Positions 45,501 through 54,297 of a stretch of DNA of 64,000 bases are shown piece after piece. Position 1 is the first letter of the stretch; the number at the start of each line of letters is the position of its first letter. The notes under the pieces are model-generated. The model made no database searches and had not been told where the DNA came from. It saw nothing but the letters and a program-made list of their open reading frames with translations. Origin of the DNA: Cristatella mucedo (taxonomy: Eukaryota; Bryozoa; Phylactolaemata; Cristatellidae); the NCBI GenBank assembly GCA_009760855.2, contig WPIO01000001.1:2226501-2290500 (forward strand). The letters are read 5' to 3'. Position numbers and translations under genes: made by a program.

Positions 45501-48262
45501 AAACGTAATGGAGTGGTCAGAGATGGCACCTACATTAAGGCCAAGGGGTTGAGGGCCTCGCCTTCGACGACCGAGGTCGTGGGCTCGACCCTGCGGCGTC
45601 TGTGAAGCGCTTGGGTAGAGTTTTAAGTTTTTTTTTAGGGCACTGCAAATGAATTATACTAATTTTTATCACTCGGCGTTGTCGCACTATAGCGTCGTGT
45701 TTTCGCAGCTGCAGCCAAGCTTCTCGCGCCACACTTTTATCGCTCGCTACTTTGCTTCGACTGCTATCGGCAGCGGGCGCAGCACTGCCGCTCGTTTCTT
45801 CCGCTTTCCGCCTCAGTCAAGCTCTGGCTGTGCGCCTGCAACCCGTGCGGCGTCGGCTACCTGTGCGAGGACGCGCACGACGCCGCCGCCGACGGCGGCG
45901 CCGGGCGGCCGACGTGCTCCAAAAACAATCCCTCGACCGGCAGCAGGTTCACGCTCGCCTTCGAGCAGAACTGGACGGAGGAGCCTCTGCATCCCTGCCT
46001 GGAGCTCTACGTGTCGTCGACGGACGACGGCGACAGATTCGCGATCGTCGACACGCCACTTCTGTCGCCAAATGACCAGTGCTACTACAGCAATGCGTCT
46101 CTCATTTCCGCCGGAACCATGGGCAGGTCAGGCTCCACCCCATCCCATCGTTGTTGGGGTAGATGGGCGGCAAGAGTCTGCACAGGCTTGAGGCAGCCGG
46201 GTCAACGGCGGTCTCGCAGGCAGCTACCGTGACGCTGCATTTATATTCTCTTTGCTTTAGAACCTTAGCCTCTTCGTGAGTAGGACGGCAAAAGCCTTTA
46301 CATTTTTTGCTCAGTCTCAGTTCTTCTTCTAATCGCGTCGGTCTATTGCGCCGTTTCTTCAGCTAAGCGGTTGGGGGTGTGGCGAGGGTAAGTTCTACGA
46401 TGAAAGATGGCGGAGTCGTCTTAAGCGAGCTGTTTGGCTGTCTTTGATGAATATGAATGGTGGGTGGAATCGGCTCCACATTTCGTTGGAGGATACGACC
46501 AAACTATTAATCTATTGTGCATATTGAAAGCTCTTCTTCGTTCCCTGTTGCACAATTTGCAAGTTAACCTGCGTGCACTTATAAGGGTCGTGAAGTGAGG
46601 ATGAAGTCCGATGTACGCTCTTTGTAATTCCCACTTCTTGGCGATAGCGGGAGCCAAAAGACGACCAATCGTTTTTCGCGTTCGCCATTGTTCTAGACCG
46701 CACCGACGACGAGACGGCAGTCTTTTTTTTGGGTAAAAATATTTCACTGCTTTCAAGCCTAATATTTCACGAATTTCGCAAACATGCATTTCGCCTCATG
46801 CCACTTAACCCAATCCAGGTCGACGGTCGTGGAGTCAAGGTCGTGGAGTCAAGTCCTCAGGCGATTCAGCCCGTGTGGTCGACTGACAGCGAGAATGCTA
46901 GTGGCCAAGGCTCTTGAACAATCTTTATGAATTAGGATTTTGAATTAGCTTACCTCACTTTTGCCCCTGGGTCAGGGTAAAAGACTTAAAGTCCTCCGCA
47001 CAGGTCTAGGGTTCGAGCGCGATTTTTTATTACTTAGTTAATGTAACAGCCTCCTTTGTATAGCGACAGAAGAGCATTTACGGCTATCACCATCGCTTGC
47101 AGTGGCAATTAAGGATCGCCCACTGCAGGATCCGAACCCACGACCTCGGGATCGAAGTCGTGAAAGCCAACCGACTTACCTAGTGTGCCATCACGGCTCA
47201 CCATCCGTTTTTCTGGCACTACACGCACGCTATCGATAAAGGATCACTCTGCTGTCGCCACACAAATAAGGCTGCTGACGCTTACTCTTTTAATCTATGA
47301 CGCCTCCGCTGCCGTCGAGGCAGCCGCCATCGAAAGCAGCGACGGTCCGCGATCGGCACAGAAGAATTACGTTTCGAGACTCGTGCGGCAGCTCGCGCCG
47401 TATAACTGAATTCATCTATTTTCATAGTGCCCAAAGAGAGCCTAATCTCCGTTCAGGCGCTTCACATTTGCCTCAGGGCTCGAGCCCACGACCTCAGCCA
47501 AACCGCGGTCAGGGCGAGCACCTTAACCGCTGGACCGAGCTGGCTCGCACGCACCCGCCGTCACGTCGCCGCGAGCGGGTTTGCGCCGCCACTTGCGGCA
47601 GCTCGCTACCGCTCACTCGCTCTGCTCTGCTCTGCTCGAACTCGCTCTCTTTCTCCAGGTTCTGCCTCCACGCCCGCCGTGCCTCGCTCTCCGAGGCACG
47701 GCGGGCGTGGACGACAAGGGCGTGCGCGTCGCGGAGGCTCGCGGCGCGGAGCCGCTGGTCGTGCGCGCCGACCTGGCGTCGGGCGAGAGCTACTACGTCG
47801 ATGCCTGCGAGCCGGTGGCCGTGTTCCAGATCGTCAAGAGCGAGGTGGTGGGCGTCGAGCGCCTGCACGACCCGTCGCTCTGCTTCGTGCCCGGCGTTGA
47901 CCAGTGGACCAACTTCTACGTGCTCGCCACGCCGCACTACACTGGCGGCAGCTCAGGCGTCGAGCGGCCGTACGAACACCTACGTCCTGCTGGCGGCTCG
48001 CCAGGGCGACTACGCCGGCGTGACGGTGAACGGCCATGCCGTCAGCGGCGCCGACGCCGTGGAGCCGTGGCGAAAGGTGCCCGGACCCGGCGACCTGTAC
48101 GCGGCCGTCGCGTCGGTGCCGGACGGCACGAGCAGGATCGAGCACCTCGGCCGCGCAGAGGCCGCCTTCATGTGCCTCTCCTACTCGTTCGACGACCGCG
48201 AGAGCGTCGCCTTTCCCGTCGGAATGGCGGTCACCAGCAAACTTCTTGCCAGTGGCGTGTAA
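39207..48262 (+). CDS. Secreted mosaic protein: signal peptide, CBM14-like, EGF x2, S/T/P linker, IgGFc-binding-protein-like domain (disrupted)
   Basis: Exons: 39207-39339 (signal peptide), 39805-40026, 40730-40858, 41457-41570, 42394-42495, 42829-43068, 45817-46126 and about 47660-48262 (TAA). The first six introns are all phase 1, so exons 2-6 are symmetrical modules, as in shuffled extracellular proteins. The next junction is phase 2, and the last exon has no acceptor in that phase, so an exon is probably missing or altered. The IgGFc-like part has LAFEQNWTEEP, LELYVSSTDD, DDKGVRVAEA, VTVNG and DLYAAVASVPDGTSRIEHLG. Proteins of this sort are secreted and mucus- or matrix-associated; chitin or glycan binding and defence are possible roles. 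Breaks: TGA in the first EGF (41543), a frameshift at 47945-47975 and an inverted repeat at 47667-47711. The last exon's start and the acceptor of the second EGF exon are the least certain points. Confidence 0.7.
39805..40026 (+). CDS. Mosaic gene exon 2: peritrophin/CBM14-like domain
   Basis: After CTCGCAG the exon completes an Asp codon and reads CSDGGFVADADNLCLFYQCS, then QRCGNGL, PCIV and SCLRCDF. The spacing of the first four Cys and the aromatic LFYQC fit the chitin-binding peritrophin-A pattern. The second half is longer than usual and has an extra Cys. It ends PVPSPTPG at GTGAGC. Confidence 0.75.
40027..40729 (+). other. Intron 2 of the mosaic gene with (GA)n at 40227-40538
   Basis: GTGAGC to TTTTACAG. 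About half is a GA microsatellite in three blocks with short AAAG, GCGA and AATGA interruptions. The 156- and 198-codon frames here are translated microsatellite. Confidence 0.85.
40227..40538. repeat. (GA)n microsatellite
   Basis: Three long GA blocks (40227-40302, 40330-40405, 40475-40538) separated by imperfect purine-only sequence; the plus strand is almost pure purine over 300 nt. Confidence 0.95.
40730..40858 (+). CDS. Mosaic gene exon 3: small Cys-rich module
   Basis: Phase 1-1, between TTTTACAG and GTGAGC. It encodes TPCPAGCTCHDTPSDRWCAC (five Cys in 18 residues), then a Ser/Pro tail. I do not recognise the module. It is shorter than an EGF domain but ends with the same C-x8-C-x-C spacing. 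Confidence 0.7.
41457..41570 (+). CDS. Mosaic gene exon 4: EGF-like domain with in-frame TGA
   Basis: Phase 1-1. It reads DHCFGGACQNGGTCHSQYDG, YWCECTLP, stop, SGRRCHEN. Cys spacing is x4, x5, x8, x1, x8, a canonical EGF. The stop (41543-41545) sits at the aromatic position before xG in the last loop, where Trp (TGG) is common, so one G-to-A change explains it. Splice sites TTTCTAG and GTGAGT are intact. Confidence 0.7.
41705..42110 (-). repeat. LINE-B 3' portion in intron 4 of the mosaic gene
   Basis: Minus strand: coding remnant with GTCTGGAACTCACTATAG, then 3' UTR with GCATTTTGTGGG. Next are CTAGAAAGAGATTAAGTTCT and GGCGCTATATAA with an AT-rich tail at 41705-41730. Confidence 0.75.
42394..42495 (+). 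CDS. Mosaic gene exon 5: second EGF-like domain
   Basis: Phase 1-1. It reads CDPNPCNNGGTCVVDGLGYR, CNCAQCYGGPCCEG, ending at GTGAGA. There is a normal six-Cys EGF frame plus two extra Cys in the last loop. The acceptor CGTCATAG is poor in pyrimidines, and an alternative CTGCAG at 42341-42346 would not keep phase. Confidence 0.7.
42539..42690. repeat. (CT)n microsatellite
   Basis: CT and CTGT units starting 44 nt after the donor of exon 5, with TCACTCTCT and CTTACTCACT interruptions. Confidence 0.95.
42829..43068 (+). CDS. Mosaic gene exon 6: Ser/Thr/Pro-rich linker
   Basis: 80 codons rich in Ser, Thr, Ala and Pro, with NVTSSSTPTSESLIASST and SPLTFSAPQPTETTPAS, ending in PCSDACSYGVECAN at GTACGC. 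O-glycosylation is likely from composition. The acceptor CGCTGCAG is the one that keeps phase 1; the exact start is less sure than the end. Confidence 0.55.
44757..44890. repeat. 29-bp minisatellite
   Basis: Units of GACGAAGAGAAGGTTACGAG plus TGACGAAGT start at 44757, 44786 and 44815, nearly identical, followed by two diverged or partial units. Confidence 0.85.
44935..45180 (-). repeat. LINE-A C-terminal fragment, decayed
   Basis: The minus-strand text FRLEFASTIRATPLLLPNFG corresponds to the xPRLRNSLSQFFRNGDY region of LINE-A, with heavy decay. Confidence 0.5.
45535..45655 (+). repeat. SINE-2 copy
   Basis: GGGGTTGAGGGCCTCGCC, B-box region GGTCGTGGGCTCGACCC, GTGAAGCGCTTGGGTAGAG and AGGGCACTGCAAATG. 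It is decayed in the hairpin and ends about 160 nt before exon 7. Confidence 0.65.
45817..46126 (+). CDS. Mosaic gene exon 7: Cys motif and start of IgGFc-binding-protein-like domain
   Basis: After a pyrimidine-rich CCGCCTCAG it reads KLWLCACNPCGVGYLCEDAH, closing the Cys motif begun in exon 6. Then come SRFTLAFEQNWTEEP, PCLELYVSST and NDQCYYSNASLISAG, ending at GTCAGG in phase 2. The F-x-F-E-N...LELY pattern is how the IgGFc-binding-protein N-terminal domain begins. Confidence 0.7.
47040..47202 (-). repeat. SINE-1 copy
   Basis: Minus strand: GCCGTGATGGCACACTAGGT, GAGGTCGTGGGTTCGGATCC, GTGGGCGATCC, GGTGATAGCC, CTCTTCTGTCGCTATACAAA and GGAGGCTGTTA. It is close to full length. Confidence 0.85.
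47420..47550 (-). repeat. SINE-2 copy
   Basis: Minus strand: GAGCCAGCTCGGTCCAGCGG, GAGGTCGTGGGCTCGAGCCC, TGAGGCAAATGTGAAGCGCC, GGAGATTAGGCTCTC and TTTGGGCACTATG. It lies 110 nt before the last exon. Confidence 0.8.
47660..48262 (+). CDS. Mosaic gene last exon: remainder of IgGFc-binding-protein-like domain, frameshifted
   Basis: The first frame gives GVDDKGVRVAEARGAEPLVV, RADLASGESYYVDACEPVAV and QWTNFYVLATPHYTGG. The homologous continuation is one base further on: TNTYVLLAARQGDYAGVTVN, GPGDLYAAVASVPDG and SFDDRESVAFPVGMAV, then TAA at 48260. An extra base (or two missing) near 47945-47975 separates the halves. The acceptor TTTCTCCAG at 47650-47658 is in phase 0, not the phase 2 expected from exon 7. 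Confidence 0.65.
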   Translation, partial: FCLHARRASLSEARRAWTTRACASRRLAARSRWSCAPTWRRARATTSMPASRWPCSRSSRARWWASSACTTRRSASCPALTSGPTSTCSPRRTTLAAAQASSGRTNTYVLLAARQGDYAGVTVNGHAVSGADAVEPWRKVPGPGDLYAAVASVPDGTSRIEHLGRAEAAFMCLSYSFDDRESVAFPVGMAVTSKLLASGV

Positions 48263-48305
48263 ACTAGTCACAAGCTGATGGCGAGGTAGAAAGAGCAAGG
48301 GAGAA

Positions 48306-48331
48306 TGAGAGAGAGAGAGAGAGAGAAAGAA

Positions 48332-48395
<64 letters not shown>

Positions 48396-48400
48396 GAGAA
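48306..48400. repeat. (GA)n microsatellite
   Basis: About 95 nt starting 44 nt after the stop codon of the mosaic gene. No AATAAA is seen in the 250 nt after the stop, so the 3' end is undefined. Confidence 0.95.
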
Positions 48401-49134
48401 AGCTCTCGCTCAGCTTCCGGTCCAAAGGCGGATCGTGTAGTCTAGCGACATCCAGCTTGCATTCGTCCGTGATTAGTCTGCGATCGCTTTATAGAATCAG
48501 CTTATCAGCTTCTTCTTTTATTCAAGCGAGACCGTAACAAAAAATGTAAACATGGAGTTCGGTGGTTTACTTTCGAGATTTTTTGACTGCGGTGGAACGT
48601 CACCAGCCATTGCTGAGGAGCGTGCGACGAATGGTGAACAATGTAGCTGCCGCCGGTGTTGCCCTCATAGCGTGCTGGCTGCTGCGGCGTGCGCTCTGTG
48701 CGGCCTCATCTTTTTTCCGCTTCCATAAGCTTTGCTCACGTGTCATCGCCGCTGCAGCAGAAGCTTTGCTCGAGCCACGAATTTTAAGCCGAACTTGTGT
48801 GTTGGAAGCTGCGAGCCGATGCACCATGCATGGTGGAGCACCGTTCCGGCTGCGTTGGTCGCGGAGTCAACTAATGACGATGCATGTACAATTGATGAAT
48901 TGAGCTCCGTGAAATCTGATTGATGCTTAACTAGAGCTTCATTATTTTGTCTACCTTCATCTAGTTTTACTGCTCATCCCAGATGAAATTCTGATTACCT
49001 CTGCAGCACGCTTTACTATCTGTAATGGCTGCCCTTCCCACAGTAATTGCTAAGGCCAATTTGATCATTATCATTATCAGCAGTAGCAGCAGAGTAGGAA
49101 AGCAAATATGCTAATAAAAATTTGATAGCAAGAC
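48401..49134. other. Gene-free stretch
   Basis: Overlapping frames on both strands at 48562-48923 show no domain and no splice partners. Confidence 0.35.
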
Positions 49135-49290
49135 ATTTGTATGGTGGCCGAAGAGAACTCAATCTCTCATTAGGTACTTTGGATATGCTTAGAGGAATCG
49201 TGTCCATTGGTTAGTTTTATCATGCATTGTGCAAGCGCGAATAAGCAAGCAAAGAATAATTCACACGAACACAAAAGATGCTGTGAGGAC
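49135..49290 (-). repeat. LINE-B 3' fragment
   Basis: Minus strand: ATCCAAAGTACCTAATGAGA, then GATTGAGTTCTCTTCGGCC. The hairpin stem is diverged. It ends where repeat R3 begins. Confidence 0.65.
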
Positions 49291-49700
49291 TGTTGGCTGA
49301 ATTCACTTTACAGCCAGTGTGCCTATGCTTTGCTTTGCTATGCTTTGCTGGGCAGTTTCATTCTTACCTGAAGTGCACTGGCTGGCCGGCTGACTCAGGA
49401 CACCGAGTTCTCTTTGTGGAGCCGCAGACCACTACTGATTGGCTGGATGTCACGTGTACCTGGGCCAATTGAAACTCGACCAAGCCCACGTCTGCTACCG
49501 TTGGTCGGAGCTCGTTCCAGAAGAGAATCCAATGACATAAGATTGCTAGGCATAGTGGGTTATTCAGCAAATAGTAATCACTTAATGCTACTATGTATTG
49601 AACCTGTTTGTAGCTAATATTTTGTCCGTTGCTGCTATCGTCGACGTTCTGTTTCTGCGGCGCTATTAAAACTTCGTATTTTTTTCGACAATTGATTGAT
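49291..49700 (+). repeat. Unnamed dispersed repeat R3, copy 2
   Basis: Partner of 10685-11080. Shared landmarks are TGTTGGCTGAAT, CTGACTCA, CTACTGATTGGCTG, CACGTGTACCTGGGCCAAT, AATAGTAATCAC, TATTGAACCTGTTTGT and TTTTGTCCGT. An insertion of TGCTTTGC units (49327-49350) is particular to this copy. Confidence 0.65.
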
Positions 49701-49789
49701 GAATGGCATCGCGACATCTCGACGATTCCTTGTGAGACCGAGTCTCACTAGGAACGGATGCTCTAATATAATGTAGTGCAACGTATCTC

Positions 49790-52415
49790 CGTCTGTAACT
49801 CCACAAAGCCATATAGACTATGTGGGTGTTACAAGCAGGACAGTTTTGTATAGCCCACTCACAGCCTAAGCGGCTTTCGGTATGCATTCGGTAGCCTGCA
49901 GAATTTCACCAACTCAACGAAACGAAGAGAATGCGGAAAGCACAGCAGAGTCAGGAGGGCAGTTGAGGTAGTGAGTAGCATGGAGGTAGCAGCTCAGTAC
50001 CGCTAAAAAGGATGACCCATAGTCGGCGGCAGGAGTGTAGTCGCCGTTGCGAAAGAATTGTGAAAGCGAGTTCCGCAGTCTAGGACCTGCAGAGCTAAAG
50101 CAACTGTCGCCAACGGTCTTTAAGCGGAGGAATGGAACAGCTAACTTAGTGTCCGTACAGGACCTGAGTGCGCGACGAGGCTGAAACTTGCTCAGCAGTT
50201 CAGCTAGGTATGGAGGCGTCAAGCCATGGCGGGCCTTATGGGTCAGCGTAAGAACTTTGCTCTTTGTCCGATAATTAATCGGCAGCCATCCTAGCTCTTT
50301 TAGCAAAGGAAGCACGTGGTAAAACCTACGCGACTTGAAAAATAGCCTTGGAGCAATATTCATAGCCAGCTGCACTGGCCTAGTTGCTTTTCTTAGTAGC
50401 CCAGTCGAAAGGGAATTGCAATAATCAGGCTGAGACAGAAATAAGGAGCTAGTTAAATCTTTTGCAAGCCACCGCGGAAGACAGCTTTGTATCTTAGATA
50501 GAGATCGGACGTGATGGCTAGCCTTTGAAGCAGCCGTCTGAATGAAGCTCTTAAAATTAAGGCAGCAGTCGAAAACGACACTTAAATTTTGAGTATGCGG
50601 TGATGATCGAACAACAGCATCACCTATTAGAAAAGCGAAGCCTTCTAGTTCAGCCACACACTTAGGCTGTCTAACGAGCAGCAATCCGGTTTTATCGTCG
50701 CTTAGTTTTAAGAAATTTTCTGACATCCGTGATCAAATTTTGACAAGGAAAACATTCCGTTTATCAGTTGCTGCAGCAGATTCCGACGGTTTGAATGGCA
50801 AATACAGCTGAGCATCGTTAGCATTGAAGTGATATCCTATTCCACGGGCCTTAATCACTTTCCCAGTGGTTGAGTATAAATGGAGAACAGCAAGGAATCG
50901 AGGACGGACCCTTGAGGGGCTCTATTGGTGACTGGTCAGGTGAATGAGACATGACACCCACACGACACGGATTAAACACGATCAGACAAGTACGATTTAA
51001 ACCACACCAATGCCTCGTTCGCCAGACCGATTGTTGTTCGCAATCGTTCAAGTAGGACATCGTGATCATTGGTTTCAAATGCAGCTGATAGATCTAGCAG
51101 AGCTACGAAAGTGACATTCTCACCATCATTCCCACATAGAATGTCATTGTTGACACGGAGGAGAGCTTTTTCAATGGAGTGCTGCCTTTTGAACCCTGAT
51201 TGAAATGTTTCTGACATTTCATTTTTTCAATATGTCAAATCGGCTGCTTACCGAAAATTTTTTCAAGAATCTGATAATAAACGAAGAAAAGAAACTGGAC
51301 GATAGTTTGCAAGGACCTTTGTATCTAATTCAGGCTTTTTAAGGATGGGTCTAACGATTGCCGATTTGAAGGACTGGGTACGACCCCTTTTTCCAAAGAA
51401 GCATTGAAAATCTCAGTTGTGACAGGGCTAGGTGGGTCTGTCAGTGAAGACCACGGAGATAATGGTATAGGTTCTTCAGGAGACGAGCTCTTTTTATTCT
51501 ACCTTATTGAGGTAGCCATAGTGCATGCAGAAACCATGGAAAACCTTTTAAGGAAGGTCGCAGGTTGTGATTCCACAATTGCTTTACTCGGAGCGGGCTT
51601 TATGGAGGCACACTTTGTTGAGTGCGCACACTTTTTTACTGTATAATAAATCTATTTATTGTCTTATAAATTAGTTTTGGGTCTGACTGGCAGGAATTCA
51701 GCTTTCGAGTGAAAAATAAGCACTGTCTTTTTTAAGCTTCCGGGTTAAAACTCAAAGAAAATCTTTGAAATTGACTAGATCTGCATCAGACCCCGATTTC
51801 TTGATATGACGTCCTGGCCTGTGCTTAATACGGCGCATCTTTTGAAGTTTTTTTGGAAACTGAAAAGAATCTCCAAGACTCTGTACACGGATAGAATGAA
51901 CGGGAGCATGCTTGTCAAGAGCACTCCTAAGTGTCATGTTCAATGCATTAGTGAAGGTATCGAAGCTGTTGGTCGAGTTTGTGTGCAGATCAAGAACACA
52001 TGCATCACAAAAAGATTTCAAACATGTGTCGATGTCAATGCTTTTCGAGTTACGTCGCTGGATAAGTTCGACATTACCCAGTACGTACAAGGGAGCAGGA
52101 ATAGTAAACAAGACCAAATCTGAGAGAGTCAGTGGGCACACCACAAGGTCAGTGGGGAAGACAACCTTAGTGATCACGAGATCTAGAAAATGACCGTTGA
52201 CGTGGGTGGTATGATTAATGTGCTGGACCAAACCAAAATTCTCCAGACAGTCAGGGAATGAGCGGATCTGGCTGTCGATAGGGCTGTCAACGCGGAAATT
52301 GAAGTCTCCAGCAATCTCTAACGGCCTGTTACACACAAATATTTTAGCGAGGAACTCCGAAAACTCCTCTATAAACAAGTTTTGAAAGCCAGAAGTATAT
52401 CACAATAGTAACAGT
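49790..52415 (-). mobile_element. LINE-A, longest copy (endonuclease, RT, C-terminal), inactive
   Basis: Read on the minus strand from 52415. The apurinic-type endonuclease end has EEFSEFLAKIF, LEIAGDFNFRVDSP, HFLDLVIT and a decayed SDH motif (SDL). Next is RT with VRP, then QSGFKRQHSIEKALLRV and ALLDLSAAFETNDHDVLLER. The catalytic YADD region reads NAND (50814-50825), so the RT cannot be active. Then come LKLSDDKTGLLLV, SQPDYCNSLSTGLL and GLTPPYLAELLSKFQPRRAL, the 3' UTR and the tail ending near 49790. The motif set (xFDTxDH-like, SxxRxQxV, SDDKT) is that of the CR1/L2 group. Several frameshifts and stops are present. The 5' end, with ORF1, is missing. Confidence 0.85.
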
Positions 52416-54297
52416 GAGAGGCATTGTCTGCGATGACAACATCCCCACTAGAATGCTCTTACCGATTCCTGGATGCACCTCAATGTCTGCATTTAAGCAG
52501 GTCACTAGTGATATAGTCCTGAAGTTCGTATCTCAATCAAAGAAGAGAAAAAGTCCTCTGAAATCTATTCCCACTGTCCTGCTCCTACGTTGCATTGATC
52601 TGCTGCTGCCCTGCATAACTAACATCATTAATATGTCATTAGCCTCAGGTCATGTCCCAGCACCTTTCAAAAAAGCTATAGTTAGACCACTTCTCAAGAA
52701 AGCGACACTAGAATAAGAGAACTTAAGCAACTAGCGCCCAGTCTCCCTTTTACCATTCCTATCAAAGACACTGGAAAGATCTTGGCGGACCAGCTGAATT
52801 CATATATTGAAACCTCACACCTTGCTAGTAAGTTCCAGTCTGGCTTTAGAGCTAATCACTCCACAGAGTCAGCATTGCTTAGGCTATACAACGAACTCTT
52901 AGGAATGCAGACATGTGTAGATTGTCTTTACTCGGTTTGCTCTATCTTTCGGCAGCTTTTGATACCATCGATCACAAAGTTCTTCTAGAGCGCCTCTCAT
53001 CTCGCCTGGGCATCACTGGCACTGCTCTGCAGTGGTTCAGGTCCTATCTCAGTGGGAGACTCCAGAGTATTGACGTGAATGGACAAAGATCATATGAAGT
53101 ACCTCTGAAATATGGAATAACTCAAGGCTCCGTGCTAAGTCCGGTTCTTTTCACGGTTTATACTCTCCCTCTTGCTGATTTGATTGCCAAGCACACTTTT
53201 ACTTCTATGCGGATGACACTCAGTTGTACCTTTGCTTTGATCCCTCCCAGCCTTTGAGCACCACAAATTCTCTCAGCTCACTTGCTCCATGTATTGATGA
53301 CATCCGCACTTGGATGGCAGCAAATATTCTATAACTAAATGATGATAAAACTAACTTATTCGTTTTGTGCAAACCCAGTGTGATTCACAAATTGGAAAGG
53401 CTGACGCTCAAAATTGGCTCTGCCAGCATATCTCCTGTTGAATCAGCTCGAAATCTAGGTGTCGTATTCCAAAGCGACCTCTCGTTAGACGACCATATCA
53501 GCTCCACAGTCAAATCTCCCTATTTTCAGCTTCATAACATTGCTAAAATTCTGGCTTGTTTAGATAAAGACACCACGTCAAAGTTAGTCTAGGCATTCGT
53601 GACATCCCGTTTCGACTTCTGCAACTCCCTGCTTACTAGCCTACCAGCATGAGCGATCAGGCAATTACAGCTGGTGCAAAACTGCTCAGCTAGGCTTGTC
53701 TGTCGTGAGCGTCGCAGTTGCCACATTACACCACTTCTCGCCGACCTGCACTGGCTACCAGTCAAGCAAGGGATTGACTTCAAGGTTTTGTCGCTCACTT
53801 TTAGAGCCCTTCATTCTATGGCTCCAGCCTATCTCTCAGATATACTACCCCATCAGGCCAAGCATCGTACCACCCGCTTTTCGGAATCCAACAGTCTAGA
53901 AATACCTCGTACAACTAACAAATCCTTTGGAGACCGTGCATTTAGTTCGTATGCTCCCAAAGCCTGGAACTCCCTCCCGACCTGCGTCAGAACATCCCCT
54001 GACCTGACCACATTAAAAGGCATCTAAAAACACCTATTTAGGACCGCATTTAGAGGGTCCCTGTGATTCGTCCTTGATGTGCTTATGCGTGCTGACACCG
54101 TGCATGCTGCCACTAACCACATTTGCATGCTGACCCTGCGCATGTCACCCCTAACCATTTTATTCATTTTGTTTGTTTATCAAGCATGATACTACTCACC
54201 ATTCAATTGCATTTCCCTTTGCAGCAAATGTAAAGCGCCTAGAAAGAGATTGAGTTCTCTGAGGGTGCTTTATCAAGTGCATTATCCATATTATTGT
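52416..54297 (+). mobile_element. LINE-B, longest copy (RT to 3' tail), frameshifted
   Basis: It starts inside the pre-RT region (KKRKSPLKSIPTVLL) and continues FKKAIVRPLLKKA, RPVSLLPFLSKTLE, FQSGFRANHSTESALLRL, AAFDTIDHKVLLERLSSRLG, ALQWFRSYLSGRLQSIDVNG, QGSVLSPVLF, FYADDTQLY (YADD at 53206-53217), LNDDKTNLFVL and PAYLSDILPHQAKHRTTRFS. The 3' UTR follows, then a hairpin at 54233-54278 and a short AT tail. At least four frame changes or stops are present (one just before YADD). It is a CR1/L2-like element lacking endonuclease and ORF1, so it cannot move on its own. It abuts LINE-A head to head. Confidence 0.88.

Larger units (their letters stand above)
43069..45816 (+). other. Intron 6 of the mosaic gene, with repeats
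   Basis: GTACGC to CCTCAG, 2.7 kb. It holds an old LINE-B-type tail at 44100-44345, a 29-bp minisatellite at 44757-44890, a LINE-A fragment (minus) at 44935-45180 and a SINE-2 at 45535-45655. No further exon was found. Confidence 0.6.
46127..47659 (+). other. Intron 7 of the mosaic gene, with SINE-1 and SINE-2
   Basis: GTCAGG to CTCCAG. SINE-1 (minus) lies at 47040-47202 and SINE-2 (minus) at 47420-47550. A frame at 46815-46917, VDGRGVKVVESSPQAIQP, faintly resembles the VDDKGVRVAEA segment of the last exon. Confidence 0.55.
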
